Shown here in pieces: positions 61,279 to 64,000 of a stretch of 64,000 nucleotides of DNA (its first letter is position 1; each line of letters begins with the position of its first letter). Origin of the DNA: an uncultured Bacteriovoracaceae bacterium (GTDB taxonomy: Bacteria > Bdellovibrionota > Bacteriovoracia > Bacteriovoracales > Bacteriovoracaceae); NCBI GenBank assembly GCA_937931205.1, contig CALHBF010000015.1, positions 124,001 through 188,000 of the forward strand, read 5' to 3'. The notes beneath the pieces are model-generated. The model did not search any database, was not told the DNA's origin, and was given only the letters and a program-made list of their open reading frames with translations. Both the position numbers and the translations under genes were made by a program.

Positions 61279-61309
61279 AACTTGAGGTCACAAATTGTGA
61301 CCTCAAGTT
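61279..61309. terminator. Hairpin after the ORF6N gene
   Basis: AACTTGAGGTCACAA and TTGTGACCTCAAGTT are perfect inverted arms of 15 bases around one base; the real stem is about 13 bp. The stem begins three bases after the stop, with AAAAAAA before it and no U-tract after it on the plus strand. A terminator for the plus-strand gene is likely but not canonical. Confidence 0.6.
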
Positions 61310-61419
61310 GCGCACAGTCATTTCCTTCTTTTCAATACTTTAGCCCATTCTCTAACTCATCTTAAGTTTTCACCAGAGACTCCGATAAGTTTAATGAGTT
61401 AAGTCCAGAGGATTGGCCT

Positions 61420-62277
61420 ATGAAAAATATGAAAACACTATTATTACTCTCTACAAGTCTTCTCTTTGTTAGCTGTATTAAAGAGACGAAGACTGTGAGT
61501 AAGGAAAGCAATAATGGGAGTGTTCCCGATTGCTACTACTCTAACTCTTGTGTCGGAGGTGGGGCGGGGACAACCACCAACGGTGCTGCTGGAGGCGTCG
61601 GTGGTGGTAGCGGTGGAGGGCCAATTGTCTCTTACCCTGTGAATCCCAACTGGGGTGTTCATTATCCGGGTGGTATTCCTACTGGTAGTTGCTCAGCTCC
61701 TTATTTAGAAAATGGAGTCACATCCGCTTATGATACCAGAAAAGCGACTGTGACAGCTGCTGGAGGTTTTGGTTACGATCCTAGTCTGTCTGTTACAGCA
61801 CAATATTTAAATACATCTAGCATTCTTAAGGACGTAACGAGGGCCAAAACATTCTTTAGTACGGATGCAAATTTAAAAGTTCGTATCAAGGTAAATCCTC
61901 AACCAGATGCTAAAAAAACAAATGATTTTTGCTATCTACGTGCTGAGAATCTGGCCTCCATGCCTGGATATACGAAATTGCAGTTTAATGTGCAGGCGGT
62001 GGGTTATAGGACTAATGGAAGCACTGATGTAGAACCACTTGGGGTCTACACTGTTGGAGTTAACAGTTGCTCACCAGCAATTGATCTTTCACCTCTCAAA
62101 TCAATGTATCCAGGAGGAGTTTATATCATCCTAACATCTGTCCAATCAAATCAAGATAGCTGGTGGGATAGCAATACTGGATTTACGAATAAAGATACTT
62201 TCAAAATTGTACCTAGCCAAAACTGCTGGTCTGTTGAACTAGAAGTAGCTACCGACACAACAAAAACATTTAACTAA
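61420..62277 (+). CDS. Glycine-rich-linker lipoprotein
   Basis: A 285-residue lipoprotein (lipobox LLFVSC, Cys19), with GAGGA six bases before the ATG. A tether of about 45 residues is glycine/alanine-rich (GGVGGGSGGGP). The mature domain is beta-rich with four cysteines (SCSAPY, DFCYLRAE, VNSCSPAI, SQNCWSVE), probably two disulfides, and ends just before a hairpin in the convergent gene. No known family. The tether and cysteines fit an outer-membrane-anchored binding domain. Confidence 0.5.
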   Translation: MKNMKTLLLLSTSLLFVSCIKETKTVSKESNNGSVPDCYYSNSCVGGGAGTTTNGAAGGVGGGSGGGPIVSYPVNPNWGVHYPGGIPTGSCSAPYLENGVTSAYDTRKATVTAAGGFGYDPSLSVTAQYLNTSSILKDVTRAKTFFSTDANLKVRIKVNPQPDAKKTNDFCYLRAENLASMPGYTKLQFNVQAVGYRTNGSTDVEPLGVYTVGVNSCSPAIDLSPLKSMYPGGVYIILTSVQSNQDSWWDSNTGFTNKDTFKIVPSQNCWSVELEVATDTTKTFN

Positions 62278-62280
62278 TCC

Positions 62281-63219
62281 TTACTCCAAAATCTGGTCAA
62301 TAATCTTATTGGCCAGATTTTCTCCATAAGCAAAGCTCACTTCGACTAATAATCCCGGACAAGTAATATTCACTTCAGAAATCGAATCATTTAGAATATC
62401 GAATGCGACCCAATCCACTCCATTCTCTTGAAGTTCGTGAACTATTTTTTCACAACGAGCTCGAGCAATATCTGAGAGATCATACTTATAGAAGCGGGCC
62501 CCTTGTGCGATATTTGATAAGAATTCGCCGCTCTGAGGAACTTTCAGGATTGATCCTACTTCCTCACCCTTAAAGTAAATACTTCTCACCTCGCCCTGAT
62601 AAACCTCTTTAATGAATGGCTGAAGAACCACTGGGCCGCCCAGCTCACGGACCTTCTGGATGAAGCGTGGTCTCCATTCGGCGAGCTTCTCAACACCAAT
62701 CCCAGAATAGAGATCAAGTGGCTTAAGAATGTACTCATCTGCATCTTTCAGAGATGCCACAAACTCTGCGCCCAGCTCTTCGCTGGTTCCTACAAAACTA
62801 GGAACAGCTCCTTCTTGGCGATAGGCATAGAGCTTTTCATTGAACTGCATAATCCCACGAGGAGCATTCATTACTCGAATGCCTTGTGAGTGGTAATGAT
62901 CAAGCATCCACAGAATTCGTAGATATTTTGAATCGAATGGTGGATCTAATCTCATGTGAAGCACATCATTCATCGAAAGATCAACTACACGAGGCTCTTT
63001 TAATTCTAAGGAAGAAAGATAAACCCCATCCTCTTTAAACTCTCCATCAAAATCATAAACTTTTAGTCTAGGACGAGAGATGTTTTGAAGTGAAAAATCA
63101 TTTTCAAAAAGAAGGTAGGTTTTGATTCCACGTTTTTTCATTGAAAGTGCCAGCATTAGGCTTGAATCTTTCTTGATGTTTAGTTTTTCCAGCGGATCAA
63201 TTAAAAGAATGTGCTTCAT
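62281..63219 (-). CDS. gshB: Glutathione synthetase, ATP-grasp
   Basis: A 312-residue ATP-grasp ligase joining gamma-glutamylcysteine and glycine. The opening LLIDPLEKLNIKKDSSLMLA, the substrate loop HMRLDPPFDSKYL, the ATP-grasp LKPLDLYSGIGVEKL and GEVRSIYFKG, and FDILNDSISEVNITCPG follow E. coli GshB in order. It is coupled to the aminopeptidase upstream (ATGA overlap). Glutathione from it would support the glyoxalase-like hydrolase and redox defence. No gshA is in the window. The 3' end contains a 16-position hairpin within coding. Confidence 0.85.
   Translation of the reverse strand: MKHILLIDPLEKLNIKKDSSLMLALSMKKRGIKTYLLFENDFSLQNISRPRLKVYDFDGEFKEDGVYLSSLELKEPRVVDLSMNDVLHMRLDPPFDSKYLRILWMLDHYHSQGIRVMNAPRGIMQFNEKLYAYRQEGAVPSFVGTSEELGAEFVASLKDADEYILKPLDLYSGIGVEKLAEWRPRFIQKVRELGGPVVLQPFIKEVYQGEVRSIYFKGEEVGSILKVPQSGEFLSNIAQGARFYKYDLSDIARARCEKIVHELQENGVDWVAFDILNDSISEVNITCPGLLVEVSFAYGENLANKIIDQILE
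62288..62321. terminator. Hairpin within the 3' coding end of gshB
   Basis: AAAATCTGGTCAATAA and TTATTGGCCAGATTTT pair over 16 positions with one G-U or mismatch, ending in A and T runs on both sides. It lies 11 bases after the plus-strand lipoprotein stop, so it would be a good plus-strand terminator with TTTT. It is written into gshB codons. Confidence 0.6.
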
Positions 63220-64000
63220 TTTTTTACTCGTTCATTAAAATATTTGATGAAATCTAACTCTTCCTTATCTTTCTTTCTGATAAGTTCTTTTTCTTTCTCA
63301 AGCCACAAATAAAAGTCTCTCGGAGTTAATTTCAAGTGAGCTTGTATATCAGAGATTTCATCCTGCTTTTCTTCATATGTCAAAAATGCTGCAAAACGGG
63401 CCTGATTCCACTCCGTCTCGGACATACAGATTTTGGCCTCAATATGCTCCTTAATGCAAAAATCTCTCATTTGTGGAATGAAGGATCCTTCAATAAAACT
63501 TTTTGTTATCTGATCTGCCTTCTCGTCGGTCAGTTGTCCTGAAAACTTCTTAAACTCGCCTTCCAGCAACTCAATCATCGTCACTATTTTACTGGCAACC
63601 TTCTTTTCATGGCCAAGAGACTTTTCATACTCAACAAGTCTTGGATCACCTTTGAAATAAATCTTTACTAGTTCCTTGCCAAAATAATTAGCAAGGTTTT
63701 CATTCAAGTCCACATCGTCTCTGATAAAAAAGATAGTATGGAATAATTCATGAAAAATAAGTTCTGCAAGGTCTAGATCAGAATAATAAAAGAAAGAGGA
63801 AAGAATTCTATCCTCTAGATAGCCCAGAGTCGAATAGGCATATACGGGACGAATCCATGTAACGAGTCCCTTCTTCCCTAATCTCTCAGCATAATTCTCT
63901 GCACTCTGCTTACTGAAAAAACCAAGATAAGGAAAACTTCCAAAAAAAGGAAAATTAAACTCGTGGGCCGTGATAGAAGTATGAGGAGAGGCAATGAGAA
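63216..64000 (-). CDS. Aminopeptidase of the PF10023/COG4324 family (partial)
   Basis: Reads in from the right edge; 260 codons are visible and the start is missing. The frame is open beyond the GTG at 63713. The zinc site is LIFHELFHTIFF (HExxH, residues 83-87 of the visible part) with NENLANYFGKE giving the third ligand. The block WIRPVYAYSTLGYLEDRIL and the opening HEFNFPFFGSFPYLG are those of the putative aminopeptidase family COG4324. The N-terminal signal or lipobox lies outside. It is followed by gshB with a four-base overlap, suggesting peptide or glutathione handling. Confidence 0.75.
   Translation of the reverse strand, partial: LIASPHTSITAHEFNFPFFGSFPYLGFFSKQSAENYAERLGKKGLVTWIRPVYAYSTLGYLEDRILSSFFYYSDLDLAELIFHELFHTIFFIRDDVDLNENLANYFGKELVKIYFKGDPRLVEYEKSLGHEKKVASKIVTMIELLEGEFKKFSGQLTDEKADQITKSFIEGSFIPQMRDFCIKEHIEAKICMSETEWNQARFAAFLTYEEKQDEISDIQAHLKLTPRDFYLWLEKEKELIRKKDKEELDFIKYFNERVKK

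Noticed and set aside
1-64000. CRISPR arrays, IS elements, complete prophage, attachment sites
   Set aside because: No regular spaced repeats, transposase or integrase genes, or flanking repeats were seen; only one ORF6N gene is phage-like.

Overview
The window looks like chromosomal core plus lightly accessory DNA of a Gram-negative, AT-rich (by eye near 40 % GC) member of the Bdellovibrionota, most likely a Bacteriovorax/Peredibacter-type predator. That placement is inference. It rests on the very high share of Sec-signal proteins and lipoproteins with LSAC/LVSC-type lipoboxes, secreted proteases and outer-membrane barrels, many two-component proteins, and the overall protein style; no marker gene was searched. 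No IS element, CRISPR array or complete prophage was seen. One ORF6N-domain gene (60754-61275) is the only clear phage-type gene.

Layout. 1-240: start of nuoB (complex I), running off the left edge. 388-5236: a minus-strand operon of four lipoproteins (LPP20-like, LpoB-like, COG3014-like) ending in a secreted HExxH protein. 5375-8105: iron superoxide dismutase and a PhoB/PhoR-like two-component pair. 8102-9513: DedA membrane protein and small neighbours. 9676-11447: a nucleotidyltransferase-BON protein coupled to a metallophosphoesterase. 11744-18980: metzincin-like lipoprotein, CHASE histidine kinase, HAD phosphatase, short MscL, and two tandem trypsin-like secreted proteases. 19054-28810: type II NADH dehydrogenase, tRNA-Arg, a 909-residue secreted protein with two companions, an S41-like peptidase, and a LysM/TPR pair. 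28891-37820: Bcp peroxiredoxin with a lysine-rich tail, metallo-beta-lactamase-fold hydrolase, Ste24-type peptidase, lipase-like hydrolase, outer-membrane protein, orphan response regulator, di-heme peroxidase. 37884-42661: tRNA-Val and the clpP-clpX-lon protease block. 42903-46445: 2-Cys peroxiredoxin, a hybrid kinase and an HPt protein. 46613-53962: a long minus-strand run with PilZ, PhoH, an outer-membrane protein, a TPR lipoprotein, an aminotransferase, coaD and rsmD. 54185-57429: a 936-residue protein that looks like a decayed DNA methyltransferase, coupled to dtd. 57426-64000: a pseudo-kinase-like membrane protein, a TonB-like protein, a sigma/anti-sigma pair, ORF6N, gshB and an aminopeptidase cut by the right edge.

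Themes. Oxidative stress defence is dense (SodB, 2-Cys Prx, Bcp, di-heme peroxidase, GshB). Envelope biogenesis and surveillance dominate the rest. Gene packing is unusual: 9 of 14 convergent protein-coding pairs overlap at their 3' ends, and in two places a strong hairpin is written into the coding 3' end. At least three genes have a hairpin over the ribosome binding site. A palindrome TGTCTA-N5-TAGACA (one copy imperfect) recurs upstream of three exported-protein genes. The best candidates for something undescribed are the pseudo-methyltransferase/dtd pair, the nucleotidyltransferase-BON/phosphoesterase pair, and the recurrent palindrome. All calls come from reading the sequence; no database search was run.
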